From contig CAVRXM010000003.1 of NCBI GenBank assembly GCA_963725085.1, positions 124,001-188,000 of the forward strand: a stretch of DNA of 64,000 nucleotides, read 5' to 3'. The notes under the pieces are model-generated. The model ran no database searches. It was given only the letters and a program-made list of their open reading frames with translations, and was not told the origin of the DNA. Every line of letters begins with the position of its first letter. The stretch's first letter is position 1. This DNA comes from VRUE01 sp963725085 (GTDB taxonomy: Bacteria; Actinomycetota; Thermoleophilia; Solirubrobacterales; 70-9). Positions 18,970 through 28,078 of this stretch are shown here, piece by piece. The translations under genes were made by a program, and so were the position numbers.

Positions 18970-19915
18970 CTAGGCGACGATCTCGATCGGCGACTCGCCG
19001 CGTATCCGATCGTCATCCTCCTCCTCGAGCACCTTCTCGAGGGAGGCGATCGCCACTGCGAGCTGCTCTTCGTCGGGCTCGCGGGTCGTCAGGTTCTGCA
19101 GCATCAGGCCGGGCCACATCAGCCCCCGGACCCAGGCTTTGCGCCGGTTCTTCCCCGCCCACTTGATCACCTCGTAGGAGAGCCCGGCTATCAGCGGGAT
19201 CCCGAGGATCCGGGAGGCGAGCAGCCAGTACCAGGCGGGCAGCCCGATCGGCGCGAAGACGAAGATCGCCAGCACCATCACGATCAGCAGGAAGCTGGTC
19301 CCGCAACGGGGATGCAGGCGCGAGTAGAGCTTCGCCCGCGAGGGGGTCAGCTCGTCTTCGGCCTCGTAACAGGAGATCGTCTTGTGCTCGGCGCCGTGGT
19401 ACTCGAAGACGCGCCGCAGGTCGGGCATGCGACTGATCGCCGACGATGTAGGCGATGAAGATCGTGGTCCGCAGGACCCCCTCGATCAGCCAGAAGAGGA
19501 ACGCCGAGCCGAGCTGGTCCTTGATCAGGCTGGTCAGCCCGACCGGGACGACGAAGAAGAGGCCGACCGCGAGGAGCAGCGAGAGCGCGATCGTCAGGCC
19601 CCAGACCCAACCGCCGATCTCTTCCGGCTCGCCCTCCTCGTCGTCCTCGAGCTGGGCGTTGGCGGAGATCGCCAGCGCCCGGAACCCGATCTTCAGCGAC
19701 TCGCCGAGCGCGACGACGCCGCGGATCACCGGCAGCCGCCAGATCCGGTGCCGCTCGGCCCAGGGCACGAGCGGCTCGGAGGTGAGCTCGATCTGGCCCT
19801 CCGGGTTGCGGACCGCGACCGCCCAGGTCGTGATCCCGCGCATCATCACGCCCTCGAGGACCGCCTGGCCCCCGACCGGAGCGTCGCGCTTGGCGACGAG
19901 AGCGCCATCGGGCAT
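18970..19915 (-). CDS. DUF1385 family membrane protein, frameshifted
   Basis: The N-terminal part (MPDGALVAKRDAPVGGQAVLEGVMMRGITTWAVAVRNPEGQI) and a first membrane region join, after removal of one extra G near 19436 (GTC-G-GCGATC), to ISRMPDLRRVFEYHGAEHKTISCYEAEDELTPSRAKLYSRLHPRCGTSFLLIVMVLAIFVF. GGQAVxEGVMMR and the YHGAEHKTI...HPRCGTSF block define the family. It has about five membrane segments and 314 residues. DUF1385 genes sit beside rpmE and prfA in many Gram-positives; the biochemical role is unknown. Confidence 0.88.
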
Positions 19916-19985
19916 GCGCAGCGGGTCGCTGCCGTTGGTCGCGACGGCCTCTGCTGCGGGAGAGCCCCCGTCCGGGCTCAAATTC

Positions 19986-20201
19986 CTACCGCCTGGCCTT
20001 GGCGTGCTTCGCGGCCCGGCGCTGGAAGCGCTCAACCCGGCCACCGGTGTCGACCAGCTTCTGCTTGCCGGTGTAGAAGGGGTGGCACTCCGAGCAGAGC
20101 TCGACGTGGAGGTCCGACTTGGTCGAGCGGGTGTAGAACTGGTTGCCGCACGAGCAGTGGACGTTGGCAAGGGTGTACTCGGGATGGATTCCTGTCTTCA
20201 T
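19986..20201 (-). CDS. rpmE: 50S ribosomal protein bL31, zinc-binding (C+) form
   Basis: 71 residues: MKTGIHPEYTLANVHCSCGNQFYTRSTKSDLHVELCSECHPFYTGKQKLVDTGGRVERF. The CxC and CxxC pairs make this the zinc-containing paralogue. A TAGACT box 8 bases before the ATG suggests a leaderless mRNA. It is followed by DUF1385, prfA and prmC in the usual actinobacterial order. Confidence 0.97.
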   Translation of the reverse strand: MKTGIHPEYTLANVHCSCGNQFYTRSTKSDLHVELCSECHPFYTGKQKLVDTGGRVERFQRRAAKHAKARR

Positions 20202-20209
20202 CGCAGCCA

Positions 20210-20215
20210 AGTCTA
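20210..20215 (-). promoter_or_regulatory. -10 box TAGACT before rpmE
   Basis: It ends 8 bases before the rpmE ATG at 20201. No SD is seen. Confidence 0.5.
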
Positions 20216-20264
20216 GATGACCGGCTGGAGCGGCTCGATTCAGCGCTCGCGGGAACGGGCGGGT

Positions 20265-21788
20265 ATGCCGATACTCGGACAAGTGGCAATTCTCGCGAGC
20301 ACGACTGACGAGCGGGCGGGGCGCATCCTGCGCGGAGCCCTTGCTGCGCTGCTGCTCGGGGGCACGGCGCTCGTCGCGATCTACCGCTGGTCCGGGCTCG
20401 ACGCCGGGCTCGACCTCGCGATCGGTGGAATCCTCTACGACGCGGTTGTCCTCGGAGCCGGCGTCGCCTGCCTGATTCGGGCCGCAAGCACCTCGGGCGA
20501 AGGCAGGGCGTGGACCCTGTTCGGCCTCGCGATCATCTCCTGGGGCGCCGCCGAGGTCTACTGGACTGTCGCGATCGAAGGCAACCCGTCGGCTCCCTAT
20601 CCCTCGCCGGCCGACGTCGGCTACCTCGCCTTCTATCCCCTCGCCTACGCGGGGCTCGTCGTCCTGGTCCGCGCCCGCGCCCACCAGCTCGACTGGCGGC
20701 TCTGGATGGACGGCGCGATCGCGGCGCTCGGAACCGCCGCGCTCGGCGCCGCATTCGTCTTCGACTTCGTCGCCGCCTCGGCCGAAGGCACGACCCTGCA
20801 GGTCGCCACGACGCTCGCCTACCCGCTGGGCGACATCGCGATGCTGGCGATGGTCGTCGGGATCGTCGCCCTGACCGGGTGGCGGCCGGGCCGGACCTGG
20901 TCGCTGCTGCTGGTGGCGCTGACCGCCCTCGTCGCCGCCGACCTCGCCTACACCCTGCAGAGCACCGAGGAAACGCTCCCGCCCGGCGGCTGGATCGACC
21001 CGATCTACCTGATCGCCGCGGTCTGCTTCGGTGCGATCCTCTGGCAACCGGCCGAGGCGGACGAGATCGCCTCTCCCTCCGAGGATTACGGCGGCCGCAA
21101 CCTGATCGTGCCCGCGGTCTTCGGCGCGGTGATGATCGGCCTCTTCGCGATGCAGTACTTCAACGGCTCCAGCGCCCTCTCGACGATCCTCTGGGCGGCG
21201 ACGATCACCGCCGTGATCGCCCGCCTCGCGATCAGCGACCGCGAGAACAGGGAGCTCCTGGAACAGGTGCGAACCGACTCGCTCACCGGCCTCGGCAGCC
21301 GCGGGCGAGTCCAGGTGGACCTGCCCAAGCGCATCGCCGAGGCGACGCCGGAGCTACCGCTGCTGCTGGTCCTCCTCGACCTCGACGGCTTCAAGCACTA
21401 CAACGACACGCTCGGCCACCCCGCCGGCGACGCCCTGCTCGCGAAGCTCGGGGCTGCGTTGCACGACGCCGTCGGGTCGGCAGGGGTCGCCTACCGCTTC
21501 GGCGGCGACGAGTTCTGCCTGCTACTCACCTGCCCGCGCGAGGAGTTCGACCCGGTCCGGTCCGCTGCGGTCGACTCGCTCACCGCGAGCGGGCCGGGGT
21601 ATGACGTCAGGTCCTCCTGGGGCGCGGTCGAGATCCCGACCGAGGCGACCGACGTCGACGCCGCGATGGAGCTTGTCGACGTCCGCATGTACGCCCACAA
21701 GGAGTCGCGCCGGAGCGTCGGGTACTCGGGGCCCGAGCGGCGCTCTGCCGCCCAGGCCGAGTCGGTGTCGGACACGGCCAAGGCATAA
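20265..21788 (+). CDS. Membrane-bound GGDEF-domain diguanylate cyclase
   Basis: About nine hydrophobic segments occupy residues 15-320. They are followed by a GGDEF domain from DSLTGLGSRGRVQVDLPKR to the end, with LLDLDGFKHYNDTLGHPAGDALL and an intact RFGGDEF active-site loop. The enzyme would make cyclic di-GMP at the inner membrane; no RxxD inhibitory site is present five residues before the loop. The membrane part resembles sensory MHYT/7TM-like input modules only in general form. ATG at 20217 is possible, but 20265 has GGGCGGG before it and leaves room for the divergent rpmE promoter. Confidence 0.85.
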   Translation: MPILGQVAILASTTDERAGRILRGALAALLLGGTALVAIYRWSGLDAGLDLAIGGILYDAVVLGAGVACLIRAASTSGEGRAWTLFGLAIISWGAAEVYWTVAIEGNPSAPYPSPADVGYLAFYPLAYAGLVVLVRARAHQLDWRLWMDGAIAALGTAALGAAFVFDFVAASAEGTTLQVATTLAYPLGDIAMLAMVVGIVALTGWRPGRTWSLLLVALTALVAADLAYTLQSTEETLPPGGWIDPIYLIAAVCFGAILWQPAEADEIASPSEDYGGRNLIVPAVFGAVMIGLFAMQYFNGSSALSTILWAATITAVIARLAISDRENRELLEQVRTDSLTGLGSRGRVQVDLPKRIAEATPELPLLLVLLDLDGFKHYNDTLGHPAGDALLAKLGAALHDAVGSAGVAYRFGGDEFCLLLTCPREEFDPVRSAAVDSLTASGPGYDVRSSWGAVEIPTEATDVDAAMELVDVRMYAHKESRRSVGYSGPERRSAAQAESVSDTAKA

Positions 21789-21834
21789 CCTCCACCTGAC
21801 CGAGCCATCTCCATCTCCTCGAGGAGGTACGACC

Positions 21835-22678
21835 GTGCCCGAGTCCGACCAGCGCCGCGAGATCGACCTGCCCGCGGGCAGGATCCGCTACCGGGAGGCC
21901 GGCGAGGGCAGCCCGGTCGTCTTCGTCCACGGCTTCCTCGTCGACGGCCGACTCTGGGACGGCGTCGTCGACCGCCTCTCCTCGACCCACCGCTGCCTCG
22001 CGCCCGACTGGCCGATCGGCGCCCAGCAGGTCCCGATGCGGCCCGAGGCCGACCTCAGCCCGTACGGGATCGCGGACCTGATCGCGAGCTTCCTCGAGGC
22101 GCTCGACCTCGACGACGTGACGATCGTCGGCAACGACTCCGGCGGCGCGATGTCGCAGGTCCTCGTCACCCGCCACCCGGAGCGAATCGGCCGCCTGGTC
22201 CTGACCAACTGCGACACCTACGAGAATTTCCCGCCCGGGATCTTCAAGGCGCTGCCGAAGGTCGCGGCGCTGCCGGGCGGGATGGCGATGATCTCGGCGC
22301 CGTTCCGGATCGGCCTCCTCGCCCGCGCCGCTTTCAGGCCGTTCACGCGGGACCCGCTGCCCGCCGACCTGATCGAGTCATGGATGCGCCCCGGGCTCGA
22401 CAACCCCGGTGTCAGGCACGACGCCCGCAAGGTCACCGTCGGGATGGACAAGCGCTACACGCTCGAGGCGGCCGAGAAGCTGCGCAGCGCCGAGCTGCCG
22501 ATCCTGCTCGCCTGGGCGCCGGGCGATCGATTCTTCCCGATCAAGTACGCCGAGCGGCTCGCCGCCGACGCAAAGAACGCCACGATCGTCGAGATCCCCG
22601 ACGCGAAGACATTCGTCCCCCTCGACCAGCCGGGACGCGTCGCCGAGGAGATCGCCGCGCTTCGCCGCCCCCGTGTAG
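21835..22678 (+). CDS. Alpha/beta hydrolase
   Basis: The GTG at 21835 follows a strong GAGGAGGT site. Motifs: VVFVHGFLVDGRLWDGVV (oxyanion hole HG), TIVGNDSGGAMSQVLV with the nucleophile elbow written GNDSG, so Asp or Ser serves as nucleophile, and LLAWAPGDRFFPI with the acid residue. The ending DAKTFVPLDQPGRVAEEIAA fits, though the last His is not evident. Haloalkane dehalogenase-like and epoxide hydrolase-like proteins share the GNDxG elbow. The frame stays open to 22941 through a terminator; a one-base slip near 22660 gives FAAPV and stop at 22678, the more natural end. Confidence 0.75.
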
Positions 22679-22693
22679 GAGAAGAAAACGCAA

Positions 22694-22726
22694 GCTGCGG
22701 GGTCTTCCGCGGCGCGCCGTTTTTTT
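22694..22726 (+). terminator. Rho-independent terminator after the hydrolase gene
   Basis: Stem GCTGCGG (22694-22700) with CCGCGGC (22707-22713), six-base loop, then seven T residues from 22720. It is the clearest intrinsic terminator in the window. Confidence 0.65.
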
Positions 22727-22744
22727 CGTCTGACCGAGCATGCA

Positions 22745-22772
22745 TCCTTTGTGACGCCCGCCACACAAAGGA
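22745..22772 (+). promoter_or_regulatory. Hairpin before a 68-codon ORF
   Basis: TCCTTTGTG (22745-22753) pairs perfectly with CACAAAGGA (22764-22772) around ten bases. The stem is AT-richer than its surroundings. It ends just before the GGAG ribosome-binding site of the ORF at 22782, so it could act as a translational control or a processing site. Confidence 0.4.
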
Positions 22773-22781
22773 CGGAGAGCC

Positions 22782-22988
22782 ATGCCGGACGAGATCTTCG
22801 ACCAGGAGCGCCCCCGCAGCACGATGGCCCAACGCCTCGACGAAGCGTTCGCCGGGTGCGATGAGTGGACCACCGCCCCGCCCTCGCGACGACGCAGCGA
22901 GCCGGACCTCGCACCCTGGCTTGCCGGACCCTCGCGGATGATCGATCGCGCCGCTGCAGCGCGCCCGCAAGAACAGCGAGCCGCCTAG
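22782..22988 (+). CDS. Small hypothetical protein, 68 residues
   Basis: ATG at 22782 with GGAG 5 bases upstream. The product is charged and soluble (MPDEIFDQERPRSTMAQRLDEAFAGC...), ends 2 bases before the convergent deacetylase stop, and has no recognisable domain. The RBS, the preceding hairpin and the exact fit into the gap favour a real gene. Confidence 0.4.
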   Translation: MPDEIFDQERPRSTMAQRLDEAFAGCDEWTTAPPSRRRSEPDLAPWLAGPSRMIDRAAAARPQEQRAA

Positions 22989-22990
22989 CC

Positions 22991-23695
22991 TCAGCGGCGA
23001 AGCGGGACCGGGCTCAGCCCCCTGCGGCCGAGCTCGTCGATGATCCGCGGCAGCGCCGCGGCGGTCTGGGCCCAGGACCCGGGCGCGCTGTAGAAGTCGG
23101 CGTCATGGAGGAGCAGGACGTCGCCGGCCCTTGCGCCGGCCGTGGCCCGGCGCGCGATCGAGGCGGCGCTTGCCCCCCGGTCCCAGTCCCTCCCCCACAG
23201 CGACCAGAGCACCGGCCTCCAGCCGCGCCCGCGGATCGCCCGTAGGCCGGGGCCGCTGAAGATCCCGTAGGGCGGGCGGTAGTCGCCGACGGCCTCGCCG
23301 GTCGCCTCCTCGATCGCCTCCCGGCAACGTTCCGCGTCGTCGATCACCTGCCCGGGAGTCAGCCGCAGCTGATTGCGGTGGCGAAAGCAGTGCAGCTCGA
23401 CCCGGTGGCCGGCGGCGACGATCTCCGAAGCAAGCGACGGGCGGGCGACAACCTGCTCGCCGGCGAGGAAGAAGGTCGCCGGAGCGCCCGCCTCGCGCAG
23501 GGCCTCGAGCACGGCCGGCGTCCCCTGCGGGTGGGGGCCGTCGTCGAAGGTGAGAGCGACGCCGTCGGGATCGTCCTGGCGCAGCTCGATCCCGAGCGCC
23601 CTGCCAAGTCGGGGCACCACGGGGGCGAGAGCCGGGCCGGCATGCAGGGCGGCGCCTGCCAGCAGCGCTGCGCTTCCAGCCACTCGCCCGATCAA
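22991..23695 (-). CDS. Polysaccharide deacetylase (NodB/CE4 family)
   Basis: A 234-residue CE4 enzyme. Motif 1 VALTFDDGPHPQGTPAVL has the catalytic base and metal Asp; motif 2 HRVELHCFRHRNQ supplies the two metal His; motif 3 YRPPYGIFSG; motif 5 DVLLLHDAD. An N-terminal hydrophobic stretch (residues 3-28) suggests membrane anchoring. TTG at 23695 overlaps the stop of the upstream fusion gene by TTGA, so they are coupled. It would remove acetyl groups from an N-acetylated glycan or glycolipid, which matches the aminotransferase and glycosyltransferase made from the same operon. Confidence 0.9.
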   Translation of the reverse strand: MIGRVAGSAALLAGAALHAGPALAPVVPRLGRALGIELRQDDPDGVALTFDDGPHPQGTPAVLEALREAGAPATFFLAGEQVVARPSLASEIVAAGHRVELHCFRHRNQLRLTPGQVIDDAERCREAIEEATGEAVGDYRPPYGIFSGPGLRAIRGRGWRPVLWSLWGRDWDRGASAASIARRATAGARAGDVLLLHDADFYSAPGSWAQTAAALPRIIDELGRRGLSPVPLRR

Positions 23696-26046
23696 GGGGT
23701 CGGTTCGGCCGGCTTCCTCGCCTGCTTGGCCGAGGCCGGCGACGTCGCCACCGGGGCGGGCGCCGCCTGCGGGGATCCGCCCCGGTCCTCGTCCTTGCCG
23801 AAGTGGACGCGGCTCTCGATCGGCTTCGCGGCCTTCGCCGCCGCCCGGTAGGGCGTTTCCCAGTCGAGCGCGAGGGCGATGGCGATGATCAGCACCACCG
23901 CGACCGCCGTCATCCCCACCGCGGTCGCCGTGCGCTCGGCACGCACCCTCCAGGCCGGCTGCTGGCGAACCCGCGGCCTCGCTTCCAGAACCCGCGCCGA
24001 TATCGGCGGCAATGAGGCGAACGAGGAGTCCGGCGAGCGCCGCTCACGGGTGACGTGGCGGAGGATCGACTCAAGCTCGTGCTCGGAGCGGGCGACCTCG
24101 GCCAGGCCGAAATGCTCGAAGGCGGCGTTGTTGGCGCGCAGGTGGCCGGCGGAGAACCCGTAGGAGACGACCGGGCAGCCGCGGATGTGGGCCTCGAGCA
24201 CGGTCAGGCCGGCGGTCGAGTGGACCATCGCGTCGGCCGCCGCCATCCAGTCGCTCATCTGGTCGGTGAACCCGATGATCCGGACCTGGGGGTGCTCGAA
24301 GAACCTTTGCTCGAGCTTCTCGCGCGCCGACTCGTTGCGGCCGGCGATGCAGACGACGTGGGTGTCGCCGTCGGCGAGCGCCGCTCCGATCGCCCCCTCG
24401 AGGTCGCCGATGCCCCAGCCGCCGCCGGAGACGAGGACGAGCCGGGCGTGGGCGGGGACGCCGAGCGCCGCACGGGCGTCGCCGCGCGTGCGCGGCATCA
24501 GGAACTCGGGCGCTATCGGCGGCCGCATCCACTCGACGCTGCCGGGCCCGACCAGCTTCTCGACCTCGGCGATCGACTCGGGGTGGGTCACGAAATGGAG
24601 GTCGACGCCGGGATGCGACCAGTAGCGGAGGCCGGCGAGATCGGTGATCGCCGACTGGACCGGGGCCGGGAGGCGCCGGTTCTCGCGCAGCATCCCGAGC
24701 ACCGCCGTGACCCCCGGATAGGTCGAGACGATGACGTCGGGGTCGTGCTTCTCGATCTCCTGCAGCAGGCCGCGGGCGCCGAGCCAGTAGGAGAGGTGGT
24801 GGAACAGCCAGCGGGTGGGGCCGAACTTGGTGATCAGCCAGTACTGGGCGTCGAACATCCACGGCATCCAGCGGAAGCTGACCCAGGAGCCGCCGCGGGC
24901 GACGGAGCTGCAGATCCATCCCATCGCATCGAGGCCGTTCGCGATCTCGACCTCGGCCTCCGGCGAGACGTCTTCGACCTCGGCCTTGATCATCCGCGCC
25001 GGAAGGTCATGGCCCTCGCCGATATCGGCGGTGAGGATCAGCGCCCGCGGCGGGCGGTCCGCGAACCTGTCGGCGGCCCGGACGCCGGCGGTGTTCTCGT
25101 TGCCGTTCAGCGAGGGACGCTTGCCGGGGACCGGGTCGGGCGGCCGCGTCGTGCACCGGACCCACTCGACGTAGCGGCGGACGCCGTCGGCGAAGCTCGT
25201 CTCCGCCTTCCATTCGAGCTCCTCGAGCGCCCGCCGGCTCGAGATCACCTTGCCGGGGAAGTCGCCGGGCCGTGGCGGAGTGTGGACGATTTCGCATCCC
25301 TCGGTGTTCTCCTGGACCCGCTCGGCGATTTCGAGGATCGTCACGATCTCGTCGCCCGAGAGGTTGTAGGTCCGCCCGGCGGCCTCCGGCCGCAGCGCGG
25401 CGACGATCCCATCCGCGAGGTCCTCGACGTAGACGAAGCTGCGGGTCTGGCTGCCGTCGCCGGCGATCGTCAGCGACTCGCCTTCGAGCGCGAGGTCGGT
25501 GAACTTGGCCACGACCCCGGCGGCGCGGGCGCGCGGGCCGTAGGGGATGCCGAACCGCAGCACCGTCGACTCGAGGTCGAAGAGCTCGGCGTAGCCGGCG
25601 CAGTAGTTCTCGCCGGCGAGCTTGGTCGCGGTGTAGAGGTGGCGCGGGGCCGGGATCGGCGTCTCCTCGTCGACCTCCTGCTCGAGGCAGTCGCTGTAGA
25701 CCCACGTCGTCGAGCCGTAGACGACGCGCCCGACCTTCGCCCGGCAGGCCGCCTCCAGCACGTTGCGGGTGCCCCTGGTGTTGATCTCCTCGGCGAGCGC
25801 GGGGTCGGCGTGGACGTGACCGACGTCGGCGACGGCGGCGAGATGGATGACGGCGTCGCAATCGCGCATCGCGAGGTCGAGGTTGGCGGGGTCGGTGATG
25901 CTCCCGGTGAACGTCTCGACCTCGGACGGCGAGTGGTATGGCGAGGGGCTGAGATCGAAGATTCGCGGCGTCGCGCCGCCGCCGAGCAGGCGGTCGACCA
26001 CGTGCGAGCCGATGAAGCCGCCGCCGCCTGTGACCAGGACTCTCAT
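23692..26046 (-). CDS. Fused NAD-dependent sugar epimerase and MGDG-synthase-type glycosyltransferase, membrane-anchored
   Basis: 784 residues with three parts. Residues 1-300: extended SDR; GGGGFIG at 7-13, YTATK at 138-142 (catalytic Tyr/Lys), VYVEDLADGI at 206-214, and NLSGDE at 228-233. Residues 335-690: a GT28/MGDG-synthase-like fold opening with ALILTADIGEGHDLPARMI (335-353), then DVIVSTYPGVTAVL, LVLVSGGGWGIGDL and ADAMVHSTAGLTVLEAHIRGCPVVSYGFSAGHL, the nucleotide-sugar and lipid-acceptor side. Residues 707-729: one membrane helix, then a Pro/Ala tail. It would epimerise or otherwise convert a nucleotide sugar and transfer the sugar to a lipid or processive acceptor. The frame is continuous, so the fusion is not an annotation artefact. 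Confidence 0.85.
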   Translation of the reverse strand: MRVLVTGGGGFIGSHVVDRLLGGGATPRIFDLSPSPYHSPSEVETFTGSITDPANLDLAMRDCDAVIHLAAVADVGHVHADPALAEEINTRGTRNVLEAACRAKVGRVVYGSTTWVYSDCLEQEVDEETPIPAPRHLYTATKLAGENYCAGYAELFDLESTVLRFGIPYGPRARAAGVVAKFTDLALEGESLTIAGDGSQTRSFVYVEDLADGIVAALRPEAAGRTYNLSGDEIVTILEIAERVQENTEGCEIVHTPPRPGDFPGKVISSRRALEELEWKAETSFADGVRRYVEWVRCTTRPPDPVPGKRPSLNGNENTAGVRAADRFADRPPRALILTADIGEGHDLPARMIKAEVEDVSPEAEVEIANGLDAMGWICSSVARGGSWVSFRWMPWMFDAQYWLITKFGPTRWLFHHLSYWLGARGLLQEIEKHDPDVIVSTYPGVTAVLGMLRENRRLPAPVQSAITDLAGLRYWSHPGVDLHFVTHPESIAEVEKLVGPGSVEWMRPPIAPEFLMPRTRGDARAALGVPAHARLVLVSGGGWGIGDLEGAIGAALADGDTHVVCIAGRNESAREKLEQRFFEHPQVRIIGFTDQMSDWMAAADAMVHSTAGLTVLEAHIRGCPVVSYGFSAGHLRANNAAFEHFGLAEVARSEHELESILRHVTRERRSPDSSFASLPPISARVLEARPRVRQQPAWRVRAERTATAVGMTAVAVVLIIAIALALDWETPYRAAAKAAKPIESRVHFGKDEDRGGSPQAAPAPVATSPASAKQARKPAEPTP

Positions 26047-26072
26047 TCAGAGCACCTTAAGGCCAAGAATAA

Positions 26073-26136
26073 ATTTCGCGCTTCGCTCACTCGCGCCCTT
26101 CGTCCCCGGAAATCTCGCTCGCTCGCTCCGCGCTCA
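26073..26136. repeat. CTTGCTCGCT-family repeat at the aminotransferase 3' end
   Basis: It shares TCGCGCTTCGCT and GCTCGCTCCGCGCTCA with the repeat before meaB (47133-47194). It includes the stop codon and last 15 codons of the aminotransferase. Confidence 0.45.
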
Positions 26137-27134
26137 GAGGCCGGTAGTAGAGCGGCACGCACCAGTGGTTCTGCGCGACCCACTCGGTGTTGGGGAACTC
26201 GCCGCCGCGGCCCATGATCCGGTGGCAGGGCTGGTCGTAGACGCGACCGGTGCTGCGCTCGATCTCGTCGAACACGATGTACTTGTAGAGGCCGGAGGTC
26301 ATCCCGTCGGGGAGCTCGACGCGGCTCGGGTGCAGCGGGTCGAGGTGCGCCCGCGCGTACTCGTTCTTCCAGGCGACGATCTCCTCCATCCGCTCGACCT
26401 GGACCAGCCCGAGCGCCGCCGTGAACTCGCTCATCCGGAAGTTGAGGCCGTCGACCCTGTGCTCGAACTTGCCGTAGTTGCGGAAGCTGCGGGCGAACTC
26501 GATCAGGTCGGGGTCGGCTGGAGACGAGGACCCCGCCCTCCCCGGTCGAGATCGTCTTCGTCGCGTACAGCGAGTAGACGCCCGCGTCGCCGAAGGTGCC
26601 GGGGCGGCGGCCGTTCCAGTCCGCGCCATGGGCGTGGGCGCAGTCCTCGAGCAGGAAGATGTCGTTGGCGGCGCAGTACTCGGCGATCCGCTCGGCGTCG
26701 AAGGCGATGTGGCCGCCGATATGGACGAGGATCGCGGCGCGCGGGCGGTGCAGCTCGGCCCTGCGCTCGAAGTCCTCGAAGGACATGCAGAGGTCCTCGC
26801 GATTGCAGTCGACGAACTCGACCTCGGCGCCGGCCCCGACCGCCGCCAGCGGCGTCGCCATGAAGGTGTTCGAGGGGCAGAGCACGGTCTCGCCGCGGAC
26901 CCCGGCGAACTCGAGCGCGGCCAGCGCCCCGCCGGCCCAGCTCGAGAGGCCGAGGGCGGCGAGCCCGTTCCACTCTCCCCAGCGGCGCTCGAAGGCCGCG
27001 AGCTTCTCTCCCTCCGACCACTGCTCGGAGTCGAGAACCTCGGTCCAGAGATCGAAGAGGCGGCCGCGGTCGCGGTGATCGAACCCGATCGCGAACCTGG
27101 TCGCGTCGGACCGGGTGTTATCGACGGGCACCAC
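26087..27134 (-). CDS. DegT/DnrJ/EryC1/StrS aminotransferase, frameshifted
   Basis: A PLP-dependent sugar aminotransferase. WAGGALAALEFAGVRGETVLCPSNTFMATPLAAVGAGAEVEFVD, FLLEDCAHAHGADWNGRRPGTFGDAGVYSLYATKTISTGEGGVLVSS contains the PLP-binding Lys (ATKT). One extra C near 26520 breaks the frame; afterwards DPDLIEFARSFRNYGKFEHRVDGLNFRMSEFTAALGLVQVERM and the acceptor half follow. The C-terminal SAERASEISGDEGRE lies inside a repeat (26073-26136) and is probably not ancestral. It is the first gene of an operon with the epimerase-GT fusion and the deacetylase. Confidence 0.88.
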
Positions 27135-27176
27135 TGAGGCGCCGCAAGGCTAGCAGCGCCACCCGCTCCCACCGCC

Positions 27177-28040
27177 TCAATTCTCGGTGTGTGCGGACTC
27201 CAGCACGGCGCCGACGGCCCGCGAGCCGGCGAGGATGACGATTCCCGTGACCGCGACGGCGACGGAGGCGGCCAGCGCGACGCCGCCGAGCGGCGTCTCG
27301 CGCCAGGACTCGTTGAAGATCAGCGGCGCGAGGACGACCGGCACCAGCACCTGGACGGCGAACATCACCGGCGCGACGCGGGTCGCCGGGCGCTGCTGCA
27401 GGGCGCTCATCTCGCTCAGCAGCGCCAGGGCCTCCGAGGCCGCCGCGGTGGCGAGCCAGGCGACGCCGACGATGACCGTGCCGGCCGCGAGCTCATCGGT
27501 GAGCAGCTTGCTGGCGATCGAGGTCCAGGCGTAGCCGCAGCCGGCGCTGAACACGGCGAGCGTCACCGCCGCGGCTCCCCGGCCGCGGACCAGGTAGGGC
27601 AGCACGATCGGGATCGCGACCAGGGTCAGCGCGATCGCGATCGAAACGGGTCCCGCGTGGTCGGTCGAGCGGTCGGGGGCCGCCAGCGCGATGCCGGTGA
27701 CGCCGGCGACGATCGCCGCGACCGAGACAAGCTCGCGCCGTCCGGGGGTCTCGCCGAGCTTCCTGGCGCCGAGCCAGAGCAGCAGGACCAAGCCGCTGGC
27801 GAGGCAGGGCTGGACCACCGTCAGCGGCGCCAGCAACAGCGCCGCGATCTCCAGCGGCCAGCCGAGGAACCCGAGCGCCGTCGCGCCAAGCCAGCGGGTG
27901 TTCCGCAGCAGGCGGCCCAACAGCGAGGGGCGCAGCGTGTGCTCGTCGCCCTCCTTCCGCGCCTCCAGTGCCTGCAGCGCGATCGAGGTGTTGTAGAGAA
28001 GCGAGGCCGCGACTGCAGCGACGATCCCGAGCGCCAGCAC
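27177..28040 (-). CDS. DMT-superfamily (EamA/NIPA-like) membrane transporter
   Basis: 287 residues with nine to ten hydrophobic helices and short loops. The N-terminal half has LYNTSIALQALEARKEGDEHTLRPSLLGRLLRNTRWLGATALGFLGWPLEIAALLLAPLTVVQPCLASGLVLLL, typical of the DMT proteins related to NIPA magnesium transporters and to putative glycolipid flippases. Substrate unknown. It lies 42 bases upstream of the glycan aminotransferase in the same direction, so flipping or export of a product of that operon is a possibility. Confidence 0.75.
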   Translation of the reverse strand: MLALGIVAAVAASLLYNTSIALQALEARKEGDEHTLRPSLLGRLLRNTRWLGATALGFLGWPLEIAALLLAPLTVVQPCLASGLVLLLWLGARKLGETPGRRELVSVAAIVAGVTGIALAAPDRSTDHAGPVSIAIALTLVAIPIVLPYLVRGRGAAAVTLAVFSAGCGYAWTSIASKLLTDELAAGTVIVGVAWLATAAASEALALLSEMSALQQRPATRVAPVMFAVQVLVPVVLAPLIFNESWRETPLGGVALAASVAVAVTGIVILAGSRAVGAVLESAHTEN

Positions 28041-28078
28041 CCGGCGACCCTACTGCGGCCCCGCCGCGGGGGTCGGGC

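Noticed and set aside
20217..20264. Earlier ATG at 20217 for the GGDEF protein.
   Set aside because: No ribosome-binding site, and it would leave only 15 bases to the divergent rpmE start.
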